The notes beneath the pieces are model-generated. The model saw nothing but the letters and a program-made list of their open reading frames with translations. It had not been told where the DNA came from and searched no databases. Below are positions 45,028-57,205 of a stretch of 64,000 bases of DNA, piece by piece; the first letter of the stretch is position 1; each line of letters opens with the position of its first letter. The DNA is from Parietaria judaica. Its lineage: Eukaryota; Streptophyta; Magnoliopsida; Rosales; Urticaceae. Both the position numbers and the translations under genes were made by a program. The stretch lies in NCBI GenBank assembly GCA_954871525.1, contig OX940863.1, positions 3,882,001 to 3,946,000 of the forward strand, written 5' to 3'.

Positions 45028-48000
45028 ATGGAACAAGCTCAAGCGAAGAGAATGGAAGCAGACGCGAATCATCTCGAGAGGATGTGGAGAGAATTGAAGT
45101 GCCCAATCTGGTGCCAATCGCTATTCATCGCCCACATTCCGAATCCCGATTCGAATTTTTTTTTTGTTCTACGAATTTGATTTTGATTGTTTTTGCAGTT
45201 TGAGCTTGTTGATCTCTTCCGCTTCTCTGAATTGCAACCATGTCTTCTGCAAGTAAGCTTCTCTTGTTATGAACGCTGTTTAGTTTCTCATTTGTGAAGA
45301 ATTTGATTCTTACGGTGTTTTTGTTCAGCTCTTGCATAGTGAAATCGATGAAGTCGGGATCCGATTGTCCCGTCTGCAAAGTTCCGTATCGTCGCCGAGG
45401 TGCGTTGTACTCGATCGAATCTGGATCGTATTTGGGTCTGTAAACCGGTAATCTTTTGTTATTGTGTACTTGTTCTCACCCTGAAATAATTTGTTCTCTT
45501 GTCGATTTCAGAGATTCGGCCTGTTCCTCACATGGATAACTTGGTTAGCATTTACAAGAGCATGGAGGTTTCATCAGGAGTGAACTTATTTATCACCCAA
45601 AACGCGGCCAAATTATCAGGTAATACCCGGGTGAACCTGTACATTCATTATAAAATTCTCGGCTTTCGTCTACTGAGCATTGCATTTGAATTTTTTGTTC
45701 TTTACTATTGTGGGCAATGACAGATGGAAAATGTCATCCGGATGATCCCAAGATTCGTAACAATCAAGTTTCTGGGAACGTTTCTGCCAATGAGGAAAAA
45801 GGGTCGAGAGAAAATAGTAGACCAGATCAAGACAGTTTCGGTTCTGTTCAAGTTAGACCTTCATTTCCAGGCAAGAAAAGGGTTCAGGTGCCTCATCTAC
45901 AGTCTGAAAGTTCCATAAATCAAACTGTTGGTAAGTTACCTGAGAAGGGATCGAAACTTGTAAGACCCGTTCCTCGTGAGACTGAGTATGCAGAGCCCGG
46001 GTTTACACCTTTCTTTTGGTTGAAAGACGGCGAAGATGTCGCAGATCTAAGCCAGGACAGTGGTAAGAGTCTACCCATTGATCTGCCGCTTCCAGATGTC
46101 CCAACGTTTAGTGATATCAAGGATTCTGATGATGAAAACTCATTGGAATTGACTTCAAATGTGAGTGAATTATAGTTTGTTATTCCAATTTTATTATTGT
46201 ATGAATGAAGGATATCAAGCAATTTTTGCAAATATTAGACATTTTGACTGTCTTGATCATTCCATTTTCCTTGTAAAAATGCAGGGAGGAGAACTCGCAA
46301 AATCCTCAAACAACCAAATTATGTTCGACAGTGAAATGTTTGAGTGGACACAACGTCCTTGCTCGCCCGAGCTTTGTTCAAGTCCCTCTAACACAAAGGT
46401 CAAACACTACATATCTCGCACCGCTTTTATCTCCTAATATATTGTCAGCTTTTGTTAGTGAAATTTTTGTCTGACATTTCCATTAATGCCAAAATCCAGG
46501 TTACTGATTCTGGTGTTCAGAAGAATGACCAATCTGAATATAAAAATGGCAAGAAAAGACGTAAAAAAACGCCTTCTGGAAATGTCAGCTCGATGTATAC
46601 GAAGCAAGATGATGAAAGTGAGAAGGAGTTGACTATTTCCGCAACTGGAACAAGCAATCTTGACAATAATATGCTGTGTAAGAATCCAAAAAAGAGAGGT
46701 CGAAAGGCACGAGAAATGGTTGGAGCCACATGTCCCGTGAAAAGTGATATTCAGGCAGAAAAGATTAATGGTGATTCGGGAAAGAGATCTCAAGACTTTT
46801 TGAAGCTTAGGACTTGCAAAAGGGGCAAAACAGTTCAGTTATCTGCTAATGCTAATAAGCCAATTCCTGAATTGGTTTCTGATGAAGCCATTAATGGGGA
46901 AAATCAAGGGAATAAAGACACCATAGCTGAGCTATCTGCTTTATTTGTTCCTCTGGCCAACAAAGAGTATGCATCAAAGTCTAGGAAAAACGAGGACAAA
47001 GTTTCCGAAAAAGCCACGTCCAGTGATGATTTGAAGAGCAAAAAGAAGTCCACATTGTCTAGTAGCAGTAATTCCAAGGATGACAAGGCAACAGAAAACA
47101 TACCGAACAATTGTATTACTGGAAGTTTGGCCGACCCATTAACCGCGAAGAACGTCCCTTCTCTGACCAATGATGTCGTATTGCAGAGGTGTGAGAACAA
47201 CCTTGGAAAAATCCAATGTGCCTTTTGTCTTTCCTCCGAAGAGTCCGAGGTATTAACAGCCTTGACCTCAGTTTATTTGTCATAGAATAATTCATATACT
47301 AATTATTATTGCGTATTTAATATTGATATTACAATGTCCTTAAATTAAAGGCTGTACTCATGTTATACAAAGCCATATTTACAGGCTACAGGAGAAATGA
47401 TACACTATTACAATGGCAAACCGGTTGCTACATACTACAATGGAGGATCCAAGGTTATACACTCACACAGAAATTGCACTGAATGGTAAAAATTCCTTTG
47501 TTCAATCATTTCATTCTATCCTCGTTAATATACACATTTTTTTATATGATTTTCTGGCAGTTATTAATTATTCTTTAATTAATTTGTTCCTGCTTTTAAG
47601 GGCGCCTAACGTATACTTCGACGACGATGTCGCTATCAACCTTGAAGCTGAATTAGCAAGAAGTCGGAGAATTAAGTGTAGTTGTTGTGGAATTAAAGGT
47701 GCTGCATTAGGGTGTTACGATAAGGGTTGCCGGAAAAGTTTTCACGTTCCGTGTGCCAAGATGATGCCTCAATGCCGATGGGACACGGTACATTCTAGAA
47801 ACCTCTACACAAGAAGCCCGTTTTAATTATTCTTGTTCTTATAATTGTAAAAGAATAATTTTTTAATTTTGATGGCTACATTATAGGTTAATTTTGTCAT
47901 GTTATGCCCTCTGCACCCCTCTGCTAAGTTTCCGATGGAATGTTCTGAATCTCAAGCAACGAAGAGCAAATGTGACACTAGAAAGTTAGTAGATCTTCTT

Positions 48001-49444
48001 GTTCATATGACCAGACTTGCAAGTTTATATATATATATATATTAGTCTTTATATATATCTATATTATGTCTTTCCCAGGGCATCGAGTGTCCATCATAAG
48101 AAAGCTGTTATTAAGGATGATCTTGGCGTTTCTCCAAACTGGAGTTCTTGTAAATCCTCTAAGAAACCTGTTCTTTGTTGTTCTGCTCTCACCAGCTTAG
48201 AAAGGGTAAACAAAGCTGCTTTAGTTCTCCATCTTCCTATTAAATCTCGCGTTAACTCGTGATCTTGAATTGTTTTTTTACGTGTTTGAATTGCAGGAAC
48301 TAGTTTCTGAATTCGAGAGAACATCTGGAGTTACCGTGGCAAGTAAGTGGGCATCAAATGTCACCCATGTAATCGCATCTACCGATGAAAATGGAGCTTG
48401 CAAAAGAACCCTCAAAGTTTTAATGGGGATATTGAATGGGAAGTGGATACTGAGTATCAAATGTAAGTCCTATGTATATGGATGACATAATATGTATACA
48501 GTACTTGTACTTTTACTTATATAACATATTTATTGCTCTCATTTCTGTGTCTGGAAATAGGGATCAAAGCGTGCATGGAAGCAATGAAATATGTTGGTGA
48601 GGAGAGCTTTGAAATTATTGTTGATACACACGGAATTACGGACGGCCCTCGAACTGGAAGACTCCGGATCCAGAACAAGGTTAATCCCGCTCCTCTTTTG
48701 CCTCGTTGACTTAATGTCCCACCTCATATTTTTCTGATATGCACTTAAGTTTGGGATCAAAATTATACTCTTTGAGGCAGTTCAAGTTGACAATGCATAA
48801 TTATAAGTCTTACTTTATAACAATTTACACCAATCCCCTTCAAATTTACTCATAGGTCCATTTTTGCCTAGAATTTTATTTTATTGCAGCGTGCTCTTTG
48901 AATTTTAATATACGGTGCAATTTGCTTCCCGAGTTTGGTGAATTTTCTACACAAAATGGATTTTCATGTAATAAAGTGCACCTTAAATGAGTCGTCACGG
49001 GCCATCGCGCACTAAAATAAAATTCAAGTGGCAAAGGGTCCATTTTACAAACTTTGAGGTGATTACCTTCAATTACGACTAAAATGTGGTCCTTTGTGTC
49101 AGTTGCCAAAGCTATTTGAACGGTTCAAGTTCTATTTGATGGGAGAATTTGCCTCTTCTTACAAGAACTATCTTCATGACCTAATAACCGCTGCCGGAGG
49201 GACGGTTCTGCACAGAAAACCCGTCTCAGAGTATCAAATAGATTCACCGTCGACATGCCAAACCTACATCATATACAACGTTGAGCAACCCGACCAATGC
49301 GAACCCGCCAAGTGGCATCAAATCCTGGATCGCAGGCGAGCCGGCGCGGAAGCTCTTTCGAGCTCATCCGGAGCCAAAGTGGTTAGCAATTCGTGGGTTT
49401 TGAACTCCATAGCCGCATGCAAGCTACAGTATCTTGCTTCTTAA
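45028..49444 (+). CDS. BRCA1: BRCA1 homolog: RING, extended PHD, tandem BRCT E3 ligase
   Basis: Fourteen exons, all GT..AG and in frame, 918 residues (Arabidopsis BRCA1 is about 940): 45028-45110, 45199-45252, 45329-45399, 45512-45619, 45724-46160, 46285-46398, 46500-47249, 47385-47485, 47601-47787, 47887-47984, 48079-48205, 48297-48462, 48561-48679, 49103-49444. The RING spans about residues 25-68 (CPICLSLL, CNHVFCNSCIVKSM, CPVCKVPYRRRE). DSEMFEWTQRPCSPE is a BRCA1-specific block that BARD1 lacks. An extended PHD (CAFCLSSEE, HRNCTEWAPNVYF, CSCCGIKGAALGCYDKGC) precedes two BRCT repeats (ASKWASNVTHVIAS, NGKWILSIKWIKACME, then KFYLMGEF to SNSWVLNSI). It works with BARD1 in the nucleus in homologous recombination. 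Splice sites are read by eye; exon 3's start is certain to within a base from the frame. Confidence 0.95.
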
Positions 49445-49502
49445 TAATATCCATGTAATGTTTATGCACATTAGACCTTTTCTTAAATAGGACTTATATA
49501 TA

Positions 49503-49538
<36 letters not shown>

Positions 49539-50291
49539 CAACTAGACAGACAGTGAAAGTCCAAGCTTAAACGACAGGGTGACAAACTAAACGTAAGAGG
49601 TACTCAAAGGATAATATAAATTAAGAAGCAATTAAGACAAGGCACGCTTGAGTTCATGTCATTAATTGATAAAACATAAAAACTACTCAATGCTGATGCC
49701 ATTGCCTGCCCTAATGTGGCCCCTTTTGCAAGAAACCCTTTTTTTTTTTAAATGAAAAAAAAAAATCCAAGGTTTTCAGGGGTGTTCATAGTTCATACAA
49801 TACATTGTATTTTGGTATTTTTATAAAGGAAAATCGGAAATCCTATTTAGAACGCAATAACCGCATCTAGTGATTTCGGTAGTGGAAATTCGGTTTTTGA
49901 TACCTAATAATACACATACAAGCTTGAACAGTAGCTTGTGGATATTTTTGTAGATTCTGCATAAAGAGAAAAAGTAACAAAACTTGGTAAGAAAAGGCAA
50001 TATCTTGAACTTTTTCCTTTCATTATCAGAGCTTTCCAGTCAAGATTCAGAACATAAAGTTTTTTTTTTTTTCCTTGCAATTGTACAAGGTAATAGGCTA
50101 GGGTAGTTTATTTGTAGACATGAACAAGTCAAATTGCCTATGAAAAAACGACTTGCTAAAATCTACTACTACCCTGCACTTTTTTGTCTTTAACAAGAAC
50201 AAAGTGCCACTATTACCCTTGATCTATACAACAAAATTTATATAAATAATTATAAATGATTAGAGCATGGCTTCATGTTCATGCAAAAACC
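49445..50291. other. Convergent spacer between BRCA1 and the coiled-coil gene
   Basis: Two genes end here facing each other. TA microsatellite at about 49500-49538. Nothing else recognised. Confidence 0.55.
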
Positions 50292-51320
50292 CTAGGCTTT
50301 GCTGAGTTTACTCTCGCTTTTGGCCTTGATGAGAACCTCGTTTCTCTTCTGCTTAGGCTTCGAAACCTTCACTTTCAAGCCCTCCAACAGGCTCTCCAGA
50401 GCCGAGATCTCGTCTTTCACTTTCACGTCGGTTTCCGCCGAGAGCTTCTCCTTCAAGCCCCGGACTCTCTCGAGCCCTTTCTGGACGTCCGCGTTCGTGT
50501 CGTCGATAGCTGCGTTCATCTTTGCGTTCTCCTCTTTCGAGTCATTGAGCTTTCTCTTCAGAGAGCGATACCCGTCGAGCGATTTCAGGAGCTGCTCGGA
50601 GAGCGCCTTGTTCCTCTCCATGAGAGCCGAGTTTCCGTTCCCGGTCTCCCTCTTCTCCCTGTGCTGGCTCGAGCAAAGCGTCACCTTCTCGACCAGCATT
50701 TCGTTCTGCGCCTTGAGGTCGCTGATGAGCTCTTCCATGGCGCACTGCTCGTGGACCTTCTTCGTGAGCTCCGACGCCATGATCTCCTTCTCCTTCCCCA
50801 GGCTGGTGCACATGATCTCAAGGCTCTTCCGCGCCGCCAGGCTGGCGCTGAGCTGGCGCCGCAGCTTCTCCTTCTCGTCGGCTGCCGCGGGCTCGTTCGC
50901 TGCCCTCTTCTCCCTGGGAGCGTTGCCCTTCACATCCGTGTAGCACCGCCGGAGCTCGGCCTTCCGCCCGAGCGACGACTGGGATTTCTGGATCCGGGTT
51001 TTCAGCTCCTCGATGATCGTCATCATCCCCGCCACTCTCTGCGGCTTGCGCTCGTCGACGGCGTCTTTTACGCACGCCTCGTTGTGGTCCTGGACAAGCT
51101 TCAGAAGCAGCTTCACGCATGTCGACATCCCTATATACATATACAGAGATACATACATACATATTATTAACATTTGTATATATATAATTATCAAGCGAAT
51201 CAAACGACATGAAAGCCATTAATTATTACCTTCGAAGCCATGATCTTCTGCTCGTTCTTCAGGCTGGTGATTCCCAGAAGCTGATAACTCAGGAGATGAA
51301 TATACTCGGACCCCACTCAT
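50292..51320 (-). CDS. Coiled-coil protein of unknown function
   Basis: Minus strand, two exons: 51320-51230 and 51130-50292, with GT..AG joining Phe-Glu-Gly-Met-Ser in frame; 309 residues. Almost the whole protein after residue 35 is predicted by eye to be helical coiled coil, rich in Glu, Lys and Leu with heptad-like spacing (LKAQNEMLVEKVTL, LSEQLLKSLDGYRSLKRKL, SALESLLEGLKVKVSKPK). No catalytic motif, signal peptide or membrane segment. The ending KSESKLSKA is basic. I recognise it only as a plant-type coiled-coil protein and cannot assign a function. The upstream GA/CT-rich tract (51425-51500) looks like its leader. The plus-strand frame over the same bases is a shadow. Confidence 0.82.
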
Positions 51321-51988
51321 TTTTTTTTTCCAGAAAATTTAAGAAACCCAACAATGGTGGATGATTAAATATTAAATTTTTATTAAATTATCTGAAAAAA
51401 GATATATAATAATATGATATGAGTTAGAGAGAGATCCAAAAAAGAGAGAGTGATGCTCTCTCTATTCTCTAATTCTCAATCTCTTTCTTTCTGTCTGTTG
51501 ATTCTCCTTCTCTTGTCCCTAATTATTGCAGATTTTCGGAAATAATAATAATAATAAATAATTATGGGTGGTTTTGCTTGTTCGGTTTGAGGAACAAGTC
51601 AGTTGGTTGGTCCGTTATTTGTTGTGAAATGAAGCGCGATTATTGGTCGTCGCTTTGACTATTTCCAAGCTTGTCCCTTTTATTATGCTTTTGGGGCCTT
51701 CTTTCATCGAAAGGGATGCTTGTACACCTATGTCTTTTCTTTCTTGCATTTGCACACATGAAAGTGAAATTAATTATTAAATACTACTCATTTTTAGAGG
51801 GTACAATTTTATTTTAAGAGTTATCGGTGATATTGACCTCTTTTTTTATTTTTATTTTTTATTTTTATTAGAGGTGTGCCGGTTTGATATTTTTATTCTA
51901 GAGATAGCAGGAAAAGAAAAAAAAAATCATTCTCTTGCTTTGAATGTTAAGATTTAGTCCTCTAACAAAGATTTAACAATTTTATATT
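51321..51988 (-). other. Promoter and leader region of the coiled-coil gene
   Basis: On the minus strand a CT/GA-rich leader lies at about 51425-51500, followed upstream by AT-rich DNA. An AAT repeat is at 51542-51556. No other gene seen. Confidence 0.5.
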
Positions 51989-51997
51989 TAAAAATAA

Positions 51998-53520
51998 GAA
52001 AAACTCACCAAATGCTCAAAAAGCACCTAAAGTTTAAGAGAAATGCTCATAGTTTCATAAAACTAATTTATACCCATTAATAAATCAAAATGGACCATAT
52101 TAACCCTAATATTAATTATAATTATAAATTTTCGTATAAAGTTATTATTATTATTATTATATTTTAATTTCGAAATATTTTTTTTCCTTTAATAATGGTT
52201 GACAACTTCCTCCATTAATTATCATATAATTATGTTACTTTTTCAAATAATCTAAATCTTTTGCATTTAATATAAATTCATCAACTTCTCTCCCATATTT
52301 CCATCGACCTCTCCCAGAATTAAAAAAAAAAACAAAAAAATAGTTGGACCTCTCCCCAAATCTGCCTTCATATTGTTCCGTCGCCAAAAGCGTCCATGCC
52401 GTTCGTCCTCCTTTTTTCGTTCTCCCAGAAGCTCGTTCGCCGTTTGCTGTCACTTTCGTTCGCTCTGCCGCGCTGATCCTAATCTCTATCATCGTTGTCG
52501 TTTAAGCTTAGGCCGTGTATTTCCGGTTGGCACCGGCGAGCTTGCTCCGAGTTCCGCTCCCTCGCCGAGAAAACCATCTCTGAGATCGTACTTCCTCGTG
52601 CAGGTCGCCGATGGTGAACGTACGTTAATAAAATTTTGTAAATATATTTACAGTTTGATATTGGTATATACATATACCAAATTCATGTTGATATTTACGA
52701 TTCACACAAGCAGTCATCGTATTAAGTATTGGTATACACATATACAATTTTGGTAATTAAATTTACAGCTTGATATTGGTATATACATATACCAAATTCA
52801 TGTTGATATTTACGATTTGCACAAAATGTCCAAGCATTAAGTATTGGTATATACATATACAATTTTGGTAATTAAATTTATAGTTTGATATTGGCATATA
52901 CATATACCAAATTCGTGTTGATATTTACGATTTGCAGAAACACTCCCTGTATTAATTATTGGTATATACATATACAATTTTGGTAATTAAATTTACAATT
53001 TGATATTAGTATACATGTATACAGTTATGGTTATGGTTGATATTTACGATTTGCAGAAACAGTTCCCGTATAAAGTATTCGTATAAACATATATAAGATT
53101 CGTAATTAAATTTACTATTTGGAATCGGTATATTTAAATACAATTTATGTTTGTAGATTCTATATTAATTTGTGGTCATTATATTCTACGATTTTAGGAA
53201 TTTTGAAATTTTATTTTTAAAATTTAATCGTTAGAATAGTGATTAATAGGGAGAATTTTTTTGAAAATAATTAAGGAATTATTCAGATTAATCAGTTATT
53301 CTATTTAGCTACATTTAAGGAAAAAAATATTTTAATGTTATTAATTAATTCGAATTAATAATTAATTTTAAACATAATTTAAATGCTAAATATTAATTAA
53401 TTAATTCGAATGGTATATTGGTCCATATTTTAATTAGTGGGTTGTTTTGATTACCATAAATAGAAATAGGCGTTTTTTCGAAACCTTGAGTCACAAATGG
53501 ATATTTGGCTCATTTACCCT
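51998..53520 (+). mobile_element. Pack-MULE-like element B (different cargo, same ends)
   Basis: Starts GAAAAACTCACCAAATGCTC and ends TTGGCTCATTTACCCT, like element A at 38880-40286. It is flanked by the 9-mer TAAAAATAA at 51989-51997 and 53521-53529. Its GC-rich middle (about 52370-52620) is not ribosomal; it reads like part of a host gene but I cannot name it. The 3' part (52640-53110) is a tandem array of about four units of ~115 bp built on TTGATATTTACGATTTGC and GGTATATACATATAC. No transposase. Confidence 0.75.
52640..53110. repeat. Tandem repeat (~115-bp unit) inside Pack-MULE-like element B
   Basis: GATATTTACGA recurs at about 52690, 52806, 52919 and 53040, with ATTGGTATATACATATAC and TTTGGTAATTAAATTTAC between. 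Related single motifs occur in the same part of element A (39470-39970), where they are less regular. Confidence 0.7.
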
Positions 53521-53529
53521 TAAAAATAA

Positions 53530-53998
53530 GGGTTAATGACGGCAAAAATACCCAAAATTTGGTCAAAGAACCCCTCGTATACCCAAAGTTTAAAAGTGGT
53601 GGTAAAAATACCCAAAGTCGCATTTGGGGAGTTGACCACTCCATTCTCGTAACGCCGTTAACTTACCCATTAACTCTGGTCACGCGGGCAAACGTTGGTT
53701 GTTGACATAACAATTTTCGCTAAATGGATGAGCCCAAATAAGTCTTGTTTACGACAAAACAACAAATTAAACCCCTAACTAATGCTATTTAATACAACTA
53801 ATTGAACCCCTAATGATTATACTTAACAAAAAAAAATTGTCCATGTGGCCAGGGTTAACGAGTAAGTTAACGGCATTACGAGAATTAAGTGGTCAACTCC
53901 TCAAATGTGACTTTGGGTATTTTTGCCACCCCTTTTAAACTTTGGGTACACGAGGGGTTCTTTGACCAAACTTTGGGTATTTTTGCCGTCATTAACCC
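53530..53998. mobile_element. Mutator-like MITE, copy B (469 bp)
   Basis: Same length and long inverted ends as copy A at 12842-13310, beginning GGGTTAATGACGGCAAAAAT. Perfect 9-bp target duplication TAAAAATAA at 53521-53529 and 53999-54007. The left duplication is also the right flank of Pack-MULE-like element B. No ORF. Confidence 0.9.
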
Positions 53999-54007
53999 TA
54001 AAAATAA

Positions 54008-54371
54008 TAAAAACCCATTACTTTTGTATTTCACCGAATCATAATTTTAGAATATTTTAATATTTTTAAAATAAAAAATAATTTAAAATAAAAGTACTTT
54101 AAAAAAATACTTTTTTTTTACCAGCAAAATAAAAGCAATAGAATATGATTGAAAAAAGCGATGAAAAAGATAAAAATAAATAAATAAATAAATAAAAACG
54201 ACATGCTGAGGGAAACGACAGATAAAACTGACACAGCAATAAAAAGCTACGACACCGATAGGCTACACAGTGCTAAGCTGACACAAAGCTACACTTTTTG
54301 TCATCTTCCGCAACAACAGTCAATTCTCCAAACCCTAGATATTCTCCGTTCAAATCCTCTCTCGGCCAGTG
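54008..54371. other. Upstream region of F-box copy 1
   Basis: Low-complexity AT-rich DNA with an AAAT repeat at about 54176-54195. Likely promoter and leader; no TATA box stands out. Confidence 0.45.
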
Positions 54372-55704
54372 ATGGCTTCGTCTTCGATCGGGAATTCTTC
54401 GCCGGAGGAGCAGCGGAATTGGCTGGATCTGCCGCGCGAAGTGACAGCGTCGATCATGTCTCGGCTGGTGGCCGTCGAAATCCTCACCAATGTTCAGGTT
54501 GTGTGCAAGGCTTGGCTGAAGATCGCGCACGATCCTCTGGTTTGGCGCAGAATCGACATGTCCAAGGTCGGCGATCTCGATCTCGAGATGGACTTGGATA
54601 AGATGTGTCGCTGCGCAGTCGATCGGAGCTCCGGTCAACTGGCTGACATCAACATCGAGTATTTCTGTAGCGACGATCTTCTCAAGTACATCGCCGATAG
54701 GTATGTTGATCTTCACTTTATCGATCTTTGAATATGTGTTCTTACTGTGAAGAAGTATACATGTATTTGTTGATTAATTTAGCTTCTGTGCCATTGAATT
54801 AGTTTAGGTTTTGATTTGAAAGATTTTTCCCATTTACATGTGACCTAAGTTTTGATGATTCTCTTATCTAAATTGTGAAATAGGACTGAAAATTTGGTAT
54901 TCGGTATCCAGTTTCGTCCCCGTTCCAGTCCTAGGCCCCGATTATAGCTTAAAACTCAGAAATTTAATTTTAAAATCGGAAACTGTATGAACTCCACAAC
55001 GGGTGTCGAATTTATGTAATGTAATTAGTGCGTCTTGTTCGCTTTTAAACTTGTTTAACAGGGCAAACCAGATTAAGCGGCTTCGTCTCGCTTGTTGCTA
55101 CAATAAATGCTCTGATAGAGGCTTGGTGGAAGCCATTGAAAAGCTGCCATTGCTAGAAGATCTCGAGTTTACACTCTGGCCGTTCTCGGTGGAGTCTCTC
55201 AACGCTATCGGGCGTTGCTGCCCGAATCTGAAGTCGTTTCGGCTGGACTGCCAAGCTTATAGAATCTTCCGCACGATATCCGAAAGCGAGGAACTGGAGT
55301 TAAACAGAGAGGCGTTTGCTATCCAGTCGAACATGACTGGGTTACGACACTTGCAGGTTATCGGAAACACCATGACGAACATGGGCTTGAAAGCTATCCT
55401 TGACGGGTGTTCTGAGCTCGAGTCGCTCGACCTTCGTGAGTGCTGCAACATAAGTTTGAAAGGAGATATCTGGGAAAGGTGTACTCAGCAAATTAAGCAT
55501 TTGCGTCTTCCCGATGACGATAGTTCTGACCTCGATTCATTTGTCGCCTATGATGACGATGATCTTTTCAGCAATGGATATTATTCGGAAGGCTTTGTTG
55601 ATGACTTTGATCGTTGCAGCTATCGATATAGTAATGATGGCCATTTTGACTACTCAAATGATAGCGATTCAGTTGATTACGACTATGACTTAACCGATTA
55701 TTAG
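54372..55704 (+). CDS. F-box/LRR protein (SKIP19/FBL23-like), copy 1
   Basis: Two exons, 54372-54700 and 55062-55704, 323 residues. The F-box occupies about residues 15-60 (NWLDLPREVTASIMSRL, then VQVVCKAWLKIAHDPLVWRR). Leu-rich repeats follow (IKRLRLACC; LPLLEDLEFTLW; CPNLKSFRLDC; LRHLQVIGN; CSELESLDLREC). The ending is acidic and Tyr/Asp-rich. F-box proteins link a substrate to an SCF ubiquitin ligase through SKP1; no substrate is known here. The form fits the plant SKIP19-like group. I chose the ATG at 54372 (MASSS); the frame is open slightly further upstream without ATG. Its intron holds a piece of the ACCGG-type repeat. A paralog lies 2 kb downstream. Confidence 0.92.
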
Positions 55705-56526
55705 GATTAGAAAAAAACACAACAGATGTAATTAGAGGAGGTACTTTGTTCTGTTATCCATTATGCTTCTATATGTTTGTGTAAATGAAGGGTCTAGAGA
55801 TTGCTTTTACAGCAAGGCGTTAGCTTCTGTAAACTGGATTTTTTTTATTTTTATCTTAGTCATGGTTTAAAAGGGCGATCGGGGCGTACCTCTAGGTAAG
55901 GCGGTGGTTTTTCGCCTCTGAAGCGCGCCTCTAGGCGCAAATGAAAGAGGTGTGCGCCTCTGCCTCGAGGCGCGAGTCAAGGCGCAAGGCGCACGCCTCA
56001 CTGGTGGTCGCAGTCTAGGCTATGTTTCCTACCAAACATCACCGATATGTTCTTCCCATCTCGGTTTGGTTATTCTTATTTTTGTTTTATGACACTGGTT
56101 TTCTGTAGGGCTGAAAATTATTGTACTCAGCTTCCCGGTTCTGTTCCAGTCCGGCCTGATTCTAGCTAAAAACCAGGAAATTTAATTTTAAACCGATAAC
56201 TTGGACTGGGACAAAGCGGGAATTCTATTCATGTCCCGATTTCCGGTCTGGTCTTGAAGAAAACCGGAATTTCTCAAACCCGATTTCCGTTCCGTTCTCG
56301 AACAAAAACCATTTGAGTGTCCTACCAAACATCACCGATATTCTTCCCATCTCTGTTTTATCTGTAGTTTTAAGTATAGTGTTGGCTTTCTTTCTTACTC
56401 TTCAGAATGATACCTTCTTTGAGTATAGTATATAGTTTATACTTTATACAACCAAAACTCAATTTGTTTTTTTAATGGGGTGGCGCTATCGACAAATGTT
56501 ACAATGCACTCCTGCATTATTAAATA
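55705..56526. other. Intergenic region with GGCGC-rich and ACCGG-type repeat remnants
   Basis: A GCGCCTC/GAGGCGC-rich block lies at about 55865-56010. An ACCGG-type repeat fragment follows at 56109-56300. Both are noncoding and resemble degraded transposon families. Confidence 0.55.
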
Positions 56527-57061
56527 TAGGGGTGAGCATGGGTTGGGCCGCCCCGATGTTTTTTATGGACCCGACCCGATCACTTCGGGTTCCCAAAAAA
56601 AGCCCGACCCGATTTTTTTTAATGTTCGAACCAAACCGACCCGATAGAAAATCGAGTTGGGTTGGTTTGGGTCGCCATGGCCCGATTAATTAAAATTTAA
56701 AAAAAAAAATGAAAAAAATGCACCAATGTAACTCAAAATTGAAGTAAAAATACCCCAAAATAATTTAATCAAACAAACATACACCAAATAATGTAAAACA
56801 TGAAAATGAGAAGTTGAATCGTCTTTGAATGTAAATAAAACTGAGAATGAGAAATTTTAGAAGACTAAAGATTGCACTACTTGAATAAAAATTAATATGA
56901 AATATATATTAATTATATCGGTCGGGTCGGAGACCCCGATCCGACCCGAATAATAATCGGGTCCGGCCCGATCCGACCCAATTTTGAGCAGGTTAGATTG
57001 GGGTCGGGTCTCTAACGGATTGAGTTGGACCATCAGGTTGGGTCTAAAATGCTCACCCCTA
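56527..57061. mobile_element. hAT-like MITE (535 bp), GGGTCGGG-rich ends
   Basis: Perfect inverted tips TAGGGGTGAGCAT and ATGCTCACCCCTA. Flanks ATTAAATA (56519-56526) and ATTAGATA (57062-57069) match 7 of 8. GACCCGACCCGAT-type repeats occur inside both ends. Noncoding. Confidence 0.8.
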
Positions 57062-57104
57062 ATTAGATATATTCAGAACAGGTGACAGTATTGACCAAGT
57101 TTAC

Positions 57105-57205
57105 ATATGTAAATGGGGCAAGCATTTTGCTTCCGGGGTTTGAACCCGTGACCTCTTGGAGAGGTGAGCACTGAGTAGTGGTGTTACCACTAGGGCCTAG
57201 TGGTA
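57105..57205 (-). repeat. tRNA-derived SINE fragment
   Basis: On the minus strand CCTAGTGGTAACACCAC resembles the start of plant Au-type SINEs, and GGTTCAAACC (57137-57146) fits the pol III B box. The spacing of about 40 bp is right. No poly-tail or target duplication was found, so it may be partial. Confidence 0.55.

Noticed and set aside
45028..49444. BARD1/ROW1 as the identity of the RING-PHD-BRCT gene
   Set aside because: The DSEMFEWTQRPCSPE block and the N-terminal HLERMWRELKCPICLSLL match plant BRCA1, and the length is near 920 rather than about 710 residues.
50256..51170. Long plus-strand ORF (304 codons) over the coiled-coil gene
   Set aside because: It is Leu/Arg-rich in the way expected of the antisense of a Glu/Lys/Leu coiled coil, and the minus strand has a proper two-exon model with a good start and splice sites.
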